Source: Oncomelania hupensis | Taxonomy: Eukaryota > Mollusca > Gastropoda > Littorinimorpha > Pomatiopsidae | Assembly (NCBI GenBank): GCA_036898135.1 | Contig: CM072516.1 | Coordinates: forward strand, 58,952,176 to 59,016,175 | DNA length: 64,000 nucleotides | Reading direction: 5' to 3' | Shown here: piece after piece, positions 24,880-36,232 of the stretch | Position numbering within the stretch: position 1 is the first letter of the stretch | Layout of the letters: every line of letters begins with the position of its first letter | Translations under genes and position numbers: made by a program | The notes under the pieces: generated by a model | Databases searched by the model: none | What the model was told of the DNA's origin: nothing | The model's input: the letters and a program-made list of their open reading frames with translations, nothing else

Positions 24880-25145
24880 CAGATAGAGATACCGAGGGTT
24901 TTCTCCGGATATTCCGGTGTCCTTTATACCTTTAATAAGGGTGTTAGATGCAAGTCAATTTAAAATATCAACAACAACGAACATTCGATTATACATTTTC
25001 GTCTTCTAATTGCGATCTCTCTGCTGCCTATACACCACATGTTTAAGTAATGGATGTATGTTTATTGTGTATGTTAGACTGTGTGTAGCATGTAACTGTG
25101 CATGTTGGTACAGATCGCCGCGTTTTGAGTCTGTTGATTTATGGG
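24880..25145 (+). mobile_element. SINE-C copy 3, 5'-truncated
   Basis: Shares GAGGGTTTTCTCCGGATATT, GTTAGATGCAAGTCAATTTA, CACCACATGTTTAAGTAATG and CAGATCGCCGCGTTTTGAGT blocks with the 17.2 kb copy, in the same order. Confidence 0.65.
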
Positions 25146-25207
25146 GAGAAGAGTGTGTATTGCATCCAATATTATCATTATTTTGGTGAGGAAGGGTGTT
25201 TTATTTA

Positions 25208-25251
25208 TGATGATGATAGTGATGATGATGATGATGATGATGATTTTGATA

Positions 25252-25306
<55 letters not shown>

Positions 25307-25313
25307 CGACGTC
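25208..25313. repeat. (GAT)n microsatellite
   Basis: About 100 bp of GAT units with a TTT interruption. Confidence 0.95.
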
Positions 25314-25604
25314 CATTTGTAGCATCGTTCATTGTAACATTATTTTGAATGGTGTACAAACGCTCGTTTGGGATAGAAAGGCATGGTTCTGAGTTGTTTA
25401 ATTATTTCTGTTGTTCAGTAATTCCATCAAACTTCGCAACAGGGTTCGACGATGCTAAAATTAAAAAATAATAATACTTTTAAATAAATCGTCTGTGCTC
25501 TAACCACTTTGCTATGGCGCCAACCTGTTTATACACTACATGTTAACTGTAACTTTGATTCGTTTAGCAGAGAGTGTTACACTCAGTTTGATGATGGTGT
25601 TTTC

Positions 25605-26175
25605 TATCAGTATCTGATTCAGCCCCGATGCTTGAATTCCTGATAGGGTGTAACTCAGATTCGTTTATTCACACAGCCCGTCCAAACAGCATACAAGTCA
25701 CAAAGTCGACGTATGAAGTTTTCCACTTTTATTCAGCACACATCAACAACTGCATACAATTCTCAATTCAACTCAACAACTTTCACAGCAACTTTCCAAA
25801 TCACTATCAACAACTTTACTCTCTCAACAACAATCTCGGCACACGATTAAATAACCTCTCTCTCTTCCGGAAGAATTTCGAACAATGTAGAAATGACGCA
25901 CTGCCACCAATCGAATAAAAGATCGTCATCACTGACTTACGTCAATACACATTTTCTCTACTTCCGGGAACATTCACGACCTTCGATATCCATCGGGAAA
26001 TTTCTATAGGAAGTAAACACTCAGATCCAGAAACTTCTACAGTAATATCGACCAAAGCAAATTATCAACGTTATACAAAGCCTCTCCTAACAACAATGCA
26101 AACTCAAATCAAAGGTAAATAAACTCCATTATTGAATACTTTGCAAATCGAAACGATTAGATCTATCGTACACGC
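25605..26175. repeat. 560-bp dispersed repeat, copy 1 (possible solo LTR)
   Basis: Co-linear over about 560 bp with 28664-29225 in the same orientation. Both copies share TGTAACTCAGATTCGTTTAT-like, CGTATGAAGTTTTCCA, TAATATCGACCAA and CAAATCAAAGGTAAAT blocks. On the minus strand AATAAA occurs twice near the 25.7 kb end, which would suit an LTR or a 3' UTR. No TSD or internal retroelement region is identifiable, so the class is open. Confidence 0.6.
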
Positions 26176-26207
26176 TTCAGCCATACTATCATTCGCGTTT
26201 CAACGTA

Positions 26208-26254
26208 ACAGAGAGAGAAAGTGAGAGAGAGAGTGAGAGAGAGTGAGAGGGAGC

Positions 26255-26322
<68 letters not shown>

Positions 26323-26327
26323 GAGAC

Positions 26328-26412
<85 letters not shown>
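26208..26412. repeat. (GA)n microsatellite
   Basis: About 200 bp of GA units with sporadic GACA and GAGT interruptions; the longest dinucleotide run in the window. Confidence 0.95.
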
Positions 26413-26414
<2 letters not shown>

Positions 26415-26633
26415 TTCCAGTTGGAACAACAGTCACCGTGCGCGTAAACTGGAATGCTGTAAAAATGACCCGACTACTACTGCAAGGTTCACCGAGACTG
26501 AAAGTGAACTGTGACGAAGGCAAAAGGTTTATGCTTATAGATATTTCCTTTTGCGATGGAAGAGAATGGGATGACAAGGGAGGAGGAGGAGAAAAAGACA
26601 AAGGGAAGAAGGAAAGAAAGAAAAAATGAGACT

Positions 26634-27260
26634 GCATTACATTACATTACATTACATTACATTACATTACATTACATTACATTACATTACATTACATGAT
26701 TATTGCTTTAGGTCCAGCGGACTCTTCCGAACCAAATCAGGACCGGACAACCCCTGATCCGCATAAAAGATCTGCTGAAACAACCCTAGTGGTAAAACTG
26801 AAAGCTCTCCACCAGCCAGTCACTTTACAATAAAGACATCCCACGCAGGGGACGCTGAGGCTGTACTCTAATTTATCGAACCCCTGTTTACAAAAACAAA
26901 ATAGAATACAAACATCATTATAAATTATCAACAAAACACATACATATAAAATGCCTACATTGCTAAATAATAACATCATAGGAAGCCCTAGTGGCCACCT
27001 GGCAGAAAGCGTCCAATATTCCCAAGCTGATCCAACAGACCTCATACACAAATAAGGAGTCTTGTCCCGGAAGAGTTTTCAAGAAAAAAGGTAGGAGACT
27101 GGTCTAGCGAAGAAGAAGATAGTATAGCAGATAGATAGAACAGAGCAGGAATGAGAAAGAGCAATTGAGAAAGACAGCGACAGTGGGAATTTAAAGCACT
27201 AAATTTCCAGAAAGTGGGAATACTATTTATACTGAAACCCCCGGCACCCCAACGGGGGTA
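26634..27260 (-). mobile_element. TATA-R family, copy 2, with (TAATG)n tail
   Basis: Reverse complement of the 21.84-22.44 kb copy. It has the TATA-like box at about 27222-27231 and the 3' end GGACCTAAAGCAATAATCATG, followed by about twelve TAATG units (26636-26696, read as ATTAC on the plus strand). A pentanucleotide 3' tail fits target-primed reverse transcription. The 104-codon frame is open here too (27051 to 26737). Confidence 0.75.
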
Positions 27261-27299
27261 AAATGAGACTAAGATGAAGAAGAAGGAAGGAAAAGGAGG

Positions 27300-27359
27300 A
27301 GTAGGAGGAGGAGGAAGAAGAAGAAGAAGAAGAAGAAGAAGAAGAAGAAGAAGAAGAAG

Positions 27360-27400
<41 letters not shown>

Positions 27401-27401
27401 G
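27300..27401. repeat. (GAA)n then (CAA)n microsatellite
   Basis: About 45 bp GAA followed by about 40 bp CAA. Confidence 0.95.
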
Positions 27402-28255
27402 ATGGAGGACGATGTGGAGGTATTTAAGATAAGGGAGTTAGAAGAAATAAAGTTGGAAACTTTTTAAGTTGATGAGTTGAGAAGAAGAATTTATCAGTAC
27501 TTGTTATGGCAATGGGGGTGGGAGGTTAGCGGGCATTTGTAGGGTGTAAGTTTGAGTGAGAGTTGTGAGTAGAATGGGGGAGTGGGGGTGGTGGGGGACG
27601 ATGCAAATGAAACTTAGGTGGGGAGGGGAGGAGGGCGGAGTTGTGGTAGGACTTGGATAGCTGAGTATTAAGCATTAGAAGATAATCTTATGGATCGTGA
27701 ATGATGAATGTCGTAAGAGTAGAGGGGAGAAGAAGAAGAGAGAGAGAGAGAGACAGACAGAGACAGAGACAGACAGAGACAGAAAGATAAAGAGATGCAA
27801 ATTAACAATCGTATCACTGTCAATTTAGCCTATTTTGACGGTGCGATGAGGAATGATACAATTCAAGACTTTTAATAAATATGTTCTAGTTGATCAAGTC
27901 AAGATTTTATAGAAATGAGACGATACGCCTTTAAAATCAAACACTCAAACAGTAGTTCGTTTTAAAAGTCAACATTTGAGTATTACCTAAACACTCATCA
28001 AAACAAGTCCAATCACAAATTCAGGATAAAAGTAACAAGTCTTTGATAATTATCTTTGCCAAATTTAATATTTTCAGGGTGCGACTTAAATTATCAGTAC
28101 AACACACACAAAAAAAGAAAGACCGGGAACACTTTTAAGCTAGGACGGTATATTCAAGCTTGAGAAAGAAGCAGATTGTTTTGTTTTAATTGGCACTATT
28201 GTAGGCTACTCTAGAAGCTTTTTCAGTAGGACATGGGAACTAATACTGTAAGCCT
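27402..28255. other. Unassigned sequence
   Basis: G/A-rich then AT-rich; a GA/GACA tract lies at 27740-27785. No gene recognised. Confidence 0.35.
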
Positions 28256-28282
28256 ATATATATATATATATATATATATATA
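28256..28282. repeat. (TA)n microsatellite
   Basis: About 13 TA units. Confidence 0.9.
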
Positions 28283-28289
28283 ATGTCCA

Positions 28290-28545
28290 ACGCACAGACT
28301 TTAAAGATCCTGATGCTCATGTTCTAAACCGGCTATGCATAATTAAATCTAGCACGTATTAGGTCCCTTCTTCCCCGAACCCGATTGCCCAGGCTGGTGC
28401 TCAGTTGTCTGGGCGTCAGACGATGCTCTCAAAGGCGGCAAGTGGGTGCTTCGGGCGGCCTGTCTCCTCCAGCGCCGTTTAGCAGCTGTTGAGCTTTTGG
28501 AAAGCGCTAAGTCAGAACGATTAAATACATAAATACAGGTCATAC
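28290..28545 (+). mobile_element. SINE-B fragment 5
   Basis: 3' half of SINE-B: GACTTTAAAGATCCTGATGC, GTGCTCAGTTGTCTGGGCGT, GGAAAGCGCTAAGTCAGAAC and a TAAATACATAAATA tail. The head is missing. Confidence 0.8.
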
Positions 28546-28663
28546 AAAATGTCGGCCCACAAATGTCTCGGTGTGAACTCTTGCTGTGTGGGATTATACT
28601 GACTAGTTGGAGACCCAAGGAGGTTGAGACCTAGGTGCATGTTACATTTTTTTAAAGTCAGTA

Positions 28664-29225
28664 GTTGATTCATCCCCAATGCTTGAATCGTGATAGGTGT
28701 AACTCAGATTCGTTTATCCACGCAACCTGTTCACTCAGCAACAAGGCAGGAGTCGTCGTATGAAGTTTTCCAACTTTATTCAGCGTACATCAACAACTAA
28801 CTGCACACAAGATCGCTCAATCGCTTTTTCAATTCCTTCATTTTTTCAACGAACTTTTTTTAAACAGTGCGGCACTTATATAGTTTCTCTATACTCCAAA
28901 GAAAGTTCGAACATTCCAGCGTGACGCAATTACAGCCAATCAGAATAAAATTCGTCACCGGAACTATGCACTGTCTTACGTCATATAACTGTATTTAGGT
29001 TAGAAGAATTTCGTAGATACCACCAAATTTTTATCTAGGCCTACATGCTTCGATCGATAGCGAACAAGCGATTCTAGAAAATTCTCCAATAATATCGACC
29101 AACGAAAATTATCAACATTATACTAAGTTTCTTCTAACAACAACGCAAAATCAAATCAAAGGTAAATACACTCTGTTATTGCATGCTTTGCAAAACAAAA
29201 CGATCGGATCTATCGTGCGCGTCTC
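28664..29225. repeat. 560-bp dispersed repeat, copy 2 (possible solo LTR)
   Basis: Direct-orientation partner of 25605-26175, about 3 kb away, with many substitutions and small indels. The two copies are not near-identical, so if they are LTRs they are old or belong to separate insertions. Confidence 0.6.
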
Positions 29226-29329
29226 AAACGTACTAGTGCAATTCTTCATAGTGACGAAGAGAGTTTTTCTAAAACAGTATTGACTTTCAATAAGGACTCT
29301 TTAGTTGGTGATTTACTCTTTCCCCAACA

Positions 29330-29402
29330 CCCCCCCCCCTCATCCTCTCTCTCTCTCCTCTCTCTCTCTCCCTCTCTCTCTCTTTCTCTTTCTTTCTTTC
29401 TT
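29330..29402. repeat. Pyrimidine-rich tract
   Basis: Poly-C then CT/CTTT units. Confidence 0.8.
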
Positions 29403-29584
29403 CTGTGTGTATGTGTAGTATGATTTATAATTTAATGTTACAGGTTAGTTGTGCATTGTTTGTGTACATTTGTTAAGGGACCGTTTGGAAGGCTTGACTT
29501 TTTACATTAATTAGCATTCTTAACTAAGAATTATAAAATACTAAAAAGGATATTTACGTAGCTCTTCTTCCTACTGACATCAGC

Positions 29585-29630
29585 GCTGGACCTAAAGCAA
29601 TAACCATGTAATGTAATGCAATGTAATGAC
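29585..29630 (+). mobile_element. TATA-R family 3' tail fragment
   Basis: GCTGGACCTAAAGCAATAAC followed by CATGTAATGTAATG-type repeats matches only the last bases and tail of the 600-bp family, an extreme 5' truncation. Confidence 0.6.
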
Positions 29631-29834
29631 ATCAGTTTAAAGCGCAGTTCTCATGCAGTTCTCATACTTAACGTTAACATCGAAATACATACGAAAAGAA
29701 GTGAAACGAAAACAAGATACCAATAAATTATGCAAAGACATAATACAAATATGAAAAATAATATTTCCAAGTAACTCTTAATCCCTAATACAAGAAACGT
29801 TTCCAAAATAGTTTTCAAAGGCTCTCACCGTCTC

Positions 29835-29837
<3 letters not shown>

Positions 29838-29892
<55 letters not shown>
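29838..29892. repeat. (CT)n microsatellite
   Basis: About 27 CT units. Confidence 0.95.
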
Positions 29893-29895
<3 letters not shown>

Positions 29896-30231
29896 ATCTC
29901 TTTCACTCTCATCTTTCCACCCCCACCTCCCTCTGCCCTCTTCATGTCACCTCAGCGACGAGGTGGAAATGAAAGTAGTGGAGGTTAGGGACTGGTAACG
30001 GGCTAGGACTCACTGGGGTGAGGGTTCGGGTGTTTTTTTTTTGGGGGGGGGGACGCATGGCTGGCTTATCGGTCTGCGATCAGAACGACCTTCTGACAGC
30101 TTGGGCTGAATAACGATGCCAGATGCTCCTGCCCGCTCTGCAAAGTATCAGAAACCATGTCAAGGACGATGGTGCAAATGGGTTTTTAAAAATTCCCCGC
30201 AGGGCTCTGATAATCTGGTTGGGCTAAGCGC

Positions 30232-30233
30232 TT

Positions 30234-30294
<61 letters not shown>

Positions 30295-30418
30295 TTCTTT
30301 CTTTCTTTCTCTCTTTCTCTCTCTTTCTCTCTCTCTCTCTTTCTTTCTCTCCTCTCTCTCCCGCTCTCTCTCTCTCTCCCTCTCTCTCTCTCCCTCTCTC
30401 TCTATCTCTCTCTCTCTA
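30232..30418. repeat. Interrupted (CT)n microsatellite
   Basis: About 185 bp of CT units broken by CTTT and CCCT. Frames of Ser/Leu or Arg/Glu across it are artefacts. Confidence 0.95.
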
Positions 30419-30419
30419 G

Positions 30420-30895
30420 CTCCTCTTCTGCTACGATATAGCGCTATGTTTACCTTCCTAACATCATTTTGTAGTAGGTTGGGTCGAGGTAGTAAGGAGT
30501 GAAACACATATGGGGGACGAGGGGTTGAGATAGAGGAGCGAGGCGGATAAACAATCTTGTCACCCGTGAGAGTAAAATATAAAATGCGAATCGCATTCGC
30601 AAAACAAAAAAAAACCAAAAAAACAAAAGCAAATAAAAAAAAGAAAAAAAAAGTTTAAAAATATAATTAAAGAAATTTAAACAAAATAATATTATTTTCT
30701 CAGTAAAAATATAGAACTTTGAAACAATATGCATGTTACCCATCCTGTGACTCCATCGTAACACCAGTTCCACGATCATCCAACCGAGAACTGCAGAAGC
30801 GGGGGATACAGATGTAGTCCACAAACAAACAAACAACTTGACTTGTAAAAGGAGAACTTCTGGATGTCTCCTTGATGAAGTAAACACTGGCTTTG
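30420..30895. other. Unassigned sequence
   Basis: A-rich block at 30600-30690; no gene recognised. Confidence 0.35.
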
Positions 30896-30899
30896 TGTG

Positions 30900-31443
30900 G
30901 ATCCTATCCTATCCTATCCAATCCCGTAATTTGGAGGTCGTAGGGGCACCACAGATGATCGTTTAACCAGCGTACTCCATCTTTCCCTGTCCTCAGCAAC
31001 CCTGATTGTTTCGCTCAGTGTCAAACCAGTCCATTCTCGAATGTTGTCCTCCCACCTCTTTTTCGGTCTCCCTCTTCTTCTACCTCCTTGCACTGTGCCT
31101 TGCAGGATGGTCTTTGCAAGACCTGATGATCTGGTGACGTGGCCATACCATCGGAGTTTCCGTTTTTTCACCACTGTGAGCAGATCATCGTGTTGTCCAA
31201 TATGGCTTGTGTGATGGTCTGTCAGACTTTGTCGTTGGTGATGTGCTGGGTATAGGAAATGCCCAGAAGTCTTCTGTAGCACCTCATCTCCATGCTTTGT
31301 ATTCTTTCTTGGAGATCTGCTGTGAGGGTCCATGTTTCGCAAGTATATAGAAAGATGGAGATGACAAGGGAGCGCAGCAGCCTTACCTTGGAATGTAGAC
31401 TGATGGTGTCCTGTCTTTCCAAATTGACTTCAACCTCGCCTCG
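30900..31443 (-). pseudogene. RTE-type LINE, 3' fragment with (GGATA)n tail
   Basis: Read on the minus strand from 31443 it gives SLHSKVRLLRSLVISIFLYT, ISYTQHITNDKV, KKRKLRWYGHVTRSSGLAK, RPKKRWEDNIREWTGLTLSE and VKRSSVVPLRPPNYGIG. The 3' end is a short run of GGATA units at 30901-30920. Most of the frame is readable with one shift around 31220-31250. It is a 5'-truncated copy lacking endonuclease and RT catalytic regions. Confidence 0.88.
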
Positions 31444-31525
31444 TGTATAGAAGTAGCAAAGTCCTTGTCAAGAATCAGGATTCAAGATAATATGCTGTCC
31501 CAATGAATTACAAGCAAATCTTATT

Positions 31526-31728
31526 TGTTTATTTATTTATTTATTTATTTACTCGTTGCTATATAGCGCTTTTCCAGCCCAAGAGCTGCCCAAAGCACCA
31601 ATACAGGATCTAACTTATGCTGCTCGAGGCGCCCACATGCTGTCTTAAGGGCATCGTCTGACGCCCAAACAACTGGGCGACCGGCGAAGGGGGGCGAAGG
31701 AATCTAGTTGTTGCTTGGTGTACTTGTG
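31526..31728 (-). mobile_element. SINE-B fragment 6 (3' half, minus strand)
   Basis: Reading the minus strand: ACTAGATTCCTTCGC, GGGCGTCAGACGATGCCCTT, GATCCTGTATTGGTGC, GGAAAAGCGCTATATAGCAA and a (TAAA)n tail. It abuts the next fragment head to head. Confidence 0.8.
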
Positions 31729-32035
31729 TAGTCGGATGGGTGTGTAAACCGAGGCCTAGTCTGCGCCTTCCATCGCGCGGACTTTAAAGATCCTGACGCC
31801 AATGCGGTATTTGGTGAAGTGCCATCCACATAAGTACACCCAACAATCACTAGGTCCCTTCTCGCCCATCTCCGGTTGCACAGGTTTGTTGTGTGCTCAA
31901 TGGTCTGCTACGTCAGACGATGATGCGCCCAAAGGCAGCAATTTGGCCAACTCTCGTTGTTTGAGTTTCGATCCTGTATAGGGCACCGCCTTTGAGCAGT
32001 TCTAAAACGCTATATATGCACTATGATATAAATAA
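31729..32035 (+). mobile_element. SINE-B fragment 7 (plus strand, head-to-head with fragment 6)
   Basis: Begins near the GGATGAGAGTATAAACCGAGG part of the family sequence (here TGTGTAAACCGAGGCCTAGT) and continues through GACTTTAAAGATCCTGACGC to GATCCTGTATAGGGC and ACGCTATATATGC. The tRNA head is missing. Confidence 0.8.
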
Positions 32036-32445
32036 CTATACGCACGAGGTAAGGTGAACAACGTACCCACGGAGCCACCATCGCACCGCTACGTCTTAAT
32101 GTGACGGCAACATGCCACAACCTCTATCCACTGCTGTGTCAAATGTCTTTGCCATTACCAACAGCTGACTCCTGTTATTTTACACTCCAAACTTCGCAGC
32201 ACCTAAAGATGGAGAAAGGTGACACGCCTGCTTCTTTCCGCTCTTCCGTAATTCCCCTTGAAGTTTTACAAATTCACTTTTCTACATCAGTCGCAACCAT
32301 TTCGCTGAACTTATAACTTCCGTAATATTTCCCCCCACCCCCCCTTGGGGAGATGTGGAAAGCTAAGTGAGGTGGGGGGGAAGGGTGGTTGTAGGGGATG
32401 TTGGATGGGGGATGGGAAGGAGTGGGGATTCGGCTGTGTGTATGA
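32036..32445. other. Unassigned sequence
   Basis: C-run and G-rich stretch at 32330-32430; no gene recognised. Confidence 0.35.
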
Positions 32446-32447
32446 TA

Positions 32448-32478
<31 letters not shown>

Positions 32479-32549
32479 AGATAAGATAAGATAAGATAAG
32501 ATAAGATAAGATAAGATAAGATAAGATAAGATAAGATAAGATAAGATAA
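32446..32549. repeat. (GATAA)n microsatellite
   Basis: About 20 GATAA units, nearly perfect. Confidence 0.95.
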
Positions 32550-32774
32550 CAATGTTATTTAACACTGGGTGTGCTTTTTTTACATCTTACCCTTGAAGCT
32601 TGTAACAATAACAATTTGTTTAACGAAATAACTTCATAACAATAACATCATAATGTAACAATATAATCAAAATCTGCGCGCACACACACACACGTACACA
32701 CACATACACTCACACAACTTATGGAAAACAATCTATTGAAAGTTATAAATGTAGAACTCTTCCTGGATAACTAA

Positions 32775-33450
32775 TTAACTAATTTTACTGTGCTGTGAAC
32801 GATGGTTTCTAAAGGATGCGTATTTGGTGACTGCACTGCGTAGAACTTTTGGAATATTATTCCATAAAGTAAAACCTGAATATGACAGACTGGTTTTAAA
32901 CAGATCAATTCTTGGAAATTGGATATTTAGTTTGGTAGAATATCTGGCAGTTTTCCTAGAAAAAAGAGAAGAAAGATAGGAAGGTGTACTACCAGAAAGA
33001 ATCTTGTGCATAAAAATTCCTTTATAAATTTTAATATGTTTGCAAAAGGTTGTACGCTGATCTGTTTGTAATCATTCAGGGAGAGCTTGTTTTTAAGAAT
33101 AACCATTTTAATTGCACGTTTATGAATCCTAAGTAAAAACTTCATTGCATTGCTACTAGCAGAATCCCAAATAGTTGAAGAATAATCAATAAATGGTTGA
33201 ATATGTTCCAAATTAAAAAAACAAAGTTTTGGAGAAGCAGATTTAAATAATGTTTAATCCTTGATAAGCCCATCTGGAAATAGTTCTACTAACATTTAAA
33301 ATATGTTGCAACCAAGACAAATTATTGTCTAATGTCACGCCAAAAGGTTTATGACATTGGACTTCTTCAACTGTTTTGTTGCAATGCTTTAAGGGAAGGA
33401 GAAGAACTTTGCCTTTTTTGTCTAGTTGTAGATTGCTATTATGAAGCTCT
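32775..33450 (-). pseudogene. C-terminal LINE reverse transcriptase fragment
   Basis: On the minus strand, with shifts, the translation gives KPFGVTLDNNLSW, then IDYSSTIWDSASSNAMKFLL and IHKRAIKMV, then MHKILSGSTPSYLSSLFSRK and LYSGF-like sequence ending near the stop at 32775. This order (LGVxLDxxLxW, IDYxSxVW, LxxxQKRAIR, and a short C-terminal domain) is, from memory, typical of the region after the RT catalytic core in CR1/Jockey-like LINEs. Stops and frameshifts break it, and the catalytic core and endonuclease are absent. Confidence 0.7.
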
Positions 33451-33918
33451 AATTATTATCAGTACAACTTATGTTATGGCCTGGTTTGGGTATTTCAGCT
33501 CCCATCTTTTTGCAAGTAAAACATACTGGGTAATAGACACTGCAACCATACAGTATGTTTTACGTGGAAAAAGAAGGGAGAACATGTATATTGCAAAAAA
33601 GTTAATTTTTTAACATAAATTGATTTTTTTTTTGTGGTATAGCCATTAAAGAAAAAACGCCGAATCAGCATTTTCAGTATTTTTTTGCATTTTAGATGAC
33701 CGGCCTATATATATTGGACAGAATGTTAATTTAACGCTTTAATAAGTTAGTCCTTGATGTGATCTTTGTAAACAAATTTAAAAAAAACCTCAAACTTCAT
33801 GTATCATGCATGACAAATTATTTGTTTTTTGAAGTGTGTAAGCATAAAATAGGCCTATCACTCAGGGATAACTCTATTCGTCATCACGGACGACAACTCT
33901 TGGCATGTGTTGATGCTA
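33451..33918. other. Unassigned AT-rich sequence, with a duplicated 58-bp segment
   Basis: The last part (33859-33916) is repeated with few differences at 41440-41497, on the other side of the LTR element. Confidence 0.5.
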
Positions 33919-33923
33919 CGTGC
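33919..33923. repeat. Target-site duplication (left)
   Basis: CGTGC here and at 41114-41118 directly flank the LTR element, a 5-bp duplication typical of LTR retrotransposon integration. Confidence 0.85.
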
Positions 33924-35450
33924 TGTCACGTGGGGTTTATGGGCTCTGCACAATGGAATTATGGACCCTCACGTTTATTCGGTGGGAACTGCTAGTAAGT
34001 CACCCTATGAATTACTTTAATAAATTTATTTGTTTAGCTCGTTCTGTGTTAAGGTTGGGGTACAGAAATAGATAGAAAATTGGTAAAAGAATACTGTCAC
34101 ACTAGCTTTCACACGGCTATGAATCATATGTAGTCCAGCCTTTTGATAACAGTTAAAATCACACATTTATTTCTTCTACTCTATACAAGATTCTCTAAGT
34201 ACTAATCTAACTTAAAAAGTCTCTTTCGATGCTAATAGTTTGATCGCTGATAGTCTATGCAGCTGTTATTTCTTCCTCGGGCACTTGCTCTTATATCTCA
34301 TGTAGATTTGGACTACTGTGGTCCTTTTTACAGTTTATGAAGAGTTGGACTACTGTGGTCCTGCTATGATCAGTTTAAGTGCACTGGGATAACACACTTA
34401 ACTGGCGGGTGGTGCGGTCGAAGTCCTTCTGTGAGGTAGCTTCTGGTCCACCTGTGTCGTTGTGTAGTTGGGTTCCCTTGCCACGCTGTGGGGTCTGACA
34501 GGGTGTTTTTCAAGGTAGCTCCTTCCGACTTGTGCGGTAGAGTCTCCTCAACCAACTTGTTTCTGTGGAGTGGGGTTCACAGGATAGCTCGGGATAGCTC
34601 GGGATAGCTCGCCTGCCCGTCTGTAATATAAGAGACGAAATTCTGCACAACCCTGAATAATCGGTTTGTGCAGAGCGTCTCACTGAAAGCCAAGTAGCCC
34701 TCAGTGATAGCTCCACATCTCTATACATAAGCGACGAACATTCTGCTACTTCCGGGTTCCACTGGAATCTCCCTCTAAATTCCTATACATACATAAATAT
34801 AAATCGTGTCTAACTATACACATACAGAATTAATAATAATATAAACATTCAGTGGTACAGCCACTGGTCTGCAAACATACATATAAGTTAAACAACAGTG
34901 GTTCCGTACGGCATACAACATGGCGGCGCAACCGGTCGTGTTTCGCCTCGTGGTAGGCTCTTCCACGTGGTCACGCAAATTCGGATTAACAATTCACATT
35001 TATGCATAGCAAATTCCACAAACATAATTTCAACAATAATATAAATATATCACGATGAAACAGAAGGGTGTTCATTTACCTGTCTGACAAGTTCAGGCCC
35101 GTGTTGACTAAATAGAATGCTAAGATTCTAAGTCCTGCTTCCTGGTCTAAGTGTGTAGAGATTTCTCTGCCAGCTTTCTAGCTGTTAACACTTCGGTGTA
35201 TTCCTCCCAACTGACCAAAAATGTGCGGGGTTTGGACCTAGTCAAACTGGCTCCAACCGCTTTGCCTAAGCTCTCCCATTGGTTCCAACGGTCCGATTCA
35301 AAACTCAAGTGCTGACGTCACTGCGCTGTGTGTGTGGCTCAGGCTCGCAGTGTGCTGTCTGCTGTGTAATTTACTGACTCTCTACTGGTACAAAGACTAC
35401 ACATGGCTAAATAGTCAACAAGCAGAGTTAATACTAGCCAATTCATGACA
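33924..35450 (-). repeat. 3' LTR
   Basis: 1,527 bp with TGTCA...TGACA ends. It contains a triple 10-bp tandem repeat GGATAGCTCG (about 34581-34611) and a separated direct repeat TTGGACTACTGTGGTCCT (about 34308 and 34347). Differences from the other LTR that I can see lie near 34243, 34391 and 34482. Confidence 0.92.
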
Positions 35451-35465
35451 GGCTCCCTCAACTGA
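35451..35465 (-). other. Candidate polypurine tract
   Basis: On the minus strand the bases just before the 3' LTR read CAGTTGAGGGAGCC. A purine-rich run at this place would prime plus-strand synthesis, but this one is short and imperfect. Confidence 0.4.
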
Positions 35466-35617
35466 AAAAAGGCGATGACTACTGGATTCGACCTTTTTCT
35501 ACTACAGAGCCTAGTTTAACACTGCACTATCCTAGGGTCCTATTTACAAACTAAGTAAGTTGCTCTACCTGAGCTGCAATGCTGTGCCAGGTAGCTATGG
35601 ACACTAGTGACAGGGTA

Positions 35618-36232
35618 TTACTGGGCGGGGACGAATTCTGGTGCTGTGGCCCTTAGTTGTGTTGGGTGGGCGACAGCTGCTGTGTCCTCCACGAGATGGC
35701 GACTGAGGTAGTCGGCTCCGTGGTTCTCTTTGCCGGGGATGTACTCGATTTGGAATGAGTATGCCTGAAGGGTGAGTGCCCATCGCATCAGGCGAGAGTT
35801 CAAGGATTTGGAGGCTGCCAGGAACGATAGTGGTTGATGGTCCACCTGAACTGTGAAGTGAGTCCCATACAGGTAGAGTTGGAATTTCTGTATGGCCCAG
35901 ACTAGTCCAAGACATTCTTTCTCCGACGTGGCGTAGTGGGTCTCGGCGGGTCTCAATTTTCTGCTGGCGTAGGCGACAGGGAATAGCGTCTCTGCATTCT
36001 TGGGGTCGCGCTGTAGCAGTACTGCTCCGAGGCCTAAGTCGCTTGCGTCGGTGCGAAGAACGAATGGCTGAGTCAAATCGGGTAGGTGGAGTACTGGCGC
36101 CGATGTCATTCTGTCCTTGAGTGGTTGGAATGCTGTCTCGCATTCGGCTGTCCAAACTACTTTGTCCGGGGCGACTTTCCGGGTTCCATTTGTCAGTGGT
36201 ACGGCGATGCTGTTGTAGTTGGGGGGGAACTT
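35618..36232 (-). pseudogene. RT C-terminal remnant plus RNase H domain of the LTR element
   Basis: Reads, on the minus strand, KKFPPNYNSIAVPLTNGT and VVWTAECETAFQPLK (thumb and connection end of a Ty3/gypsy-type RT). RNase H follows with RTDASDLGLGAVLLQRD (first Asp), YATSEKECLGLVWAI (Glu), TVQVDHQPLSFL (Asp) and a late Asp in GADYLSR. RNase H removes the RNA strand during reverse transcription. The RT palm with its YxDD motif is absent. The frame differs from the integrase frame and overlaps its out-of-frame end, as expected if a deletion joined them. The end is a stop near 35618, about 165 bp before the 3' LTR. Confidence 0.88.

Noticed and set aside
25435..25530. tRNA-like sequence (CATAGCAAAGTGGTTAGAGC on the minus strand)
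   Set aside because: Only an A-box-like part is present; the nearby GGGTTCGAC lies on the other strand, so no tRNA or SINE head can be drawn.
34510..34728. 72-codon frame in the LTR, repeated at 40173-40391
   Set aside because: It is conserved only because the LTRs are near-identical; no domain is recognisable.
35604..36224. Last 200 or so codons of the long minus-strand Gag-integrase frame
   Set aside because: They overlap the RNase H domain in another frame and look like shadow sequence after the RT deletion.
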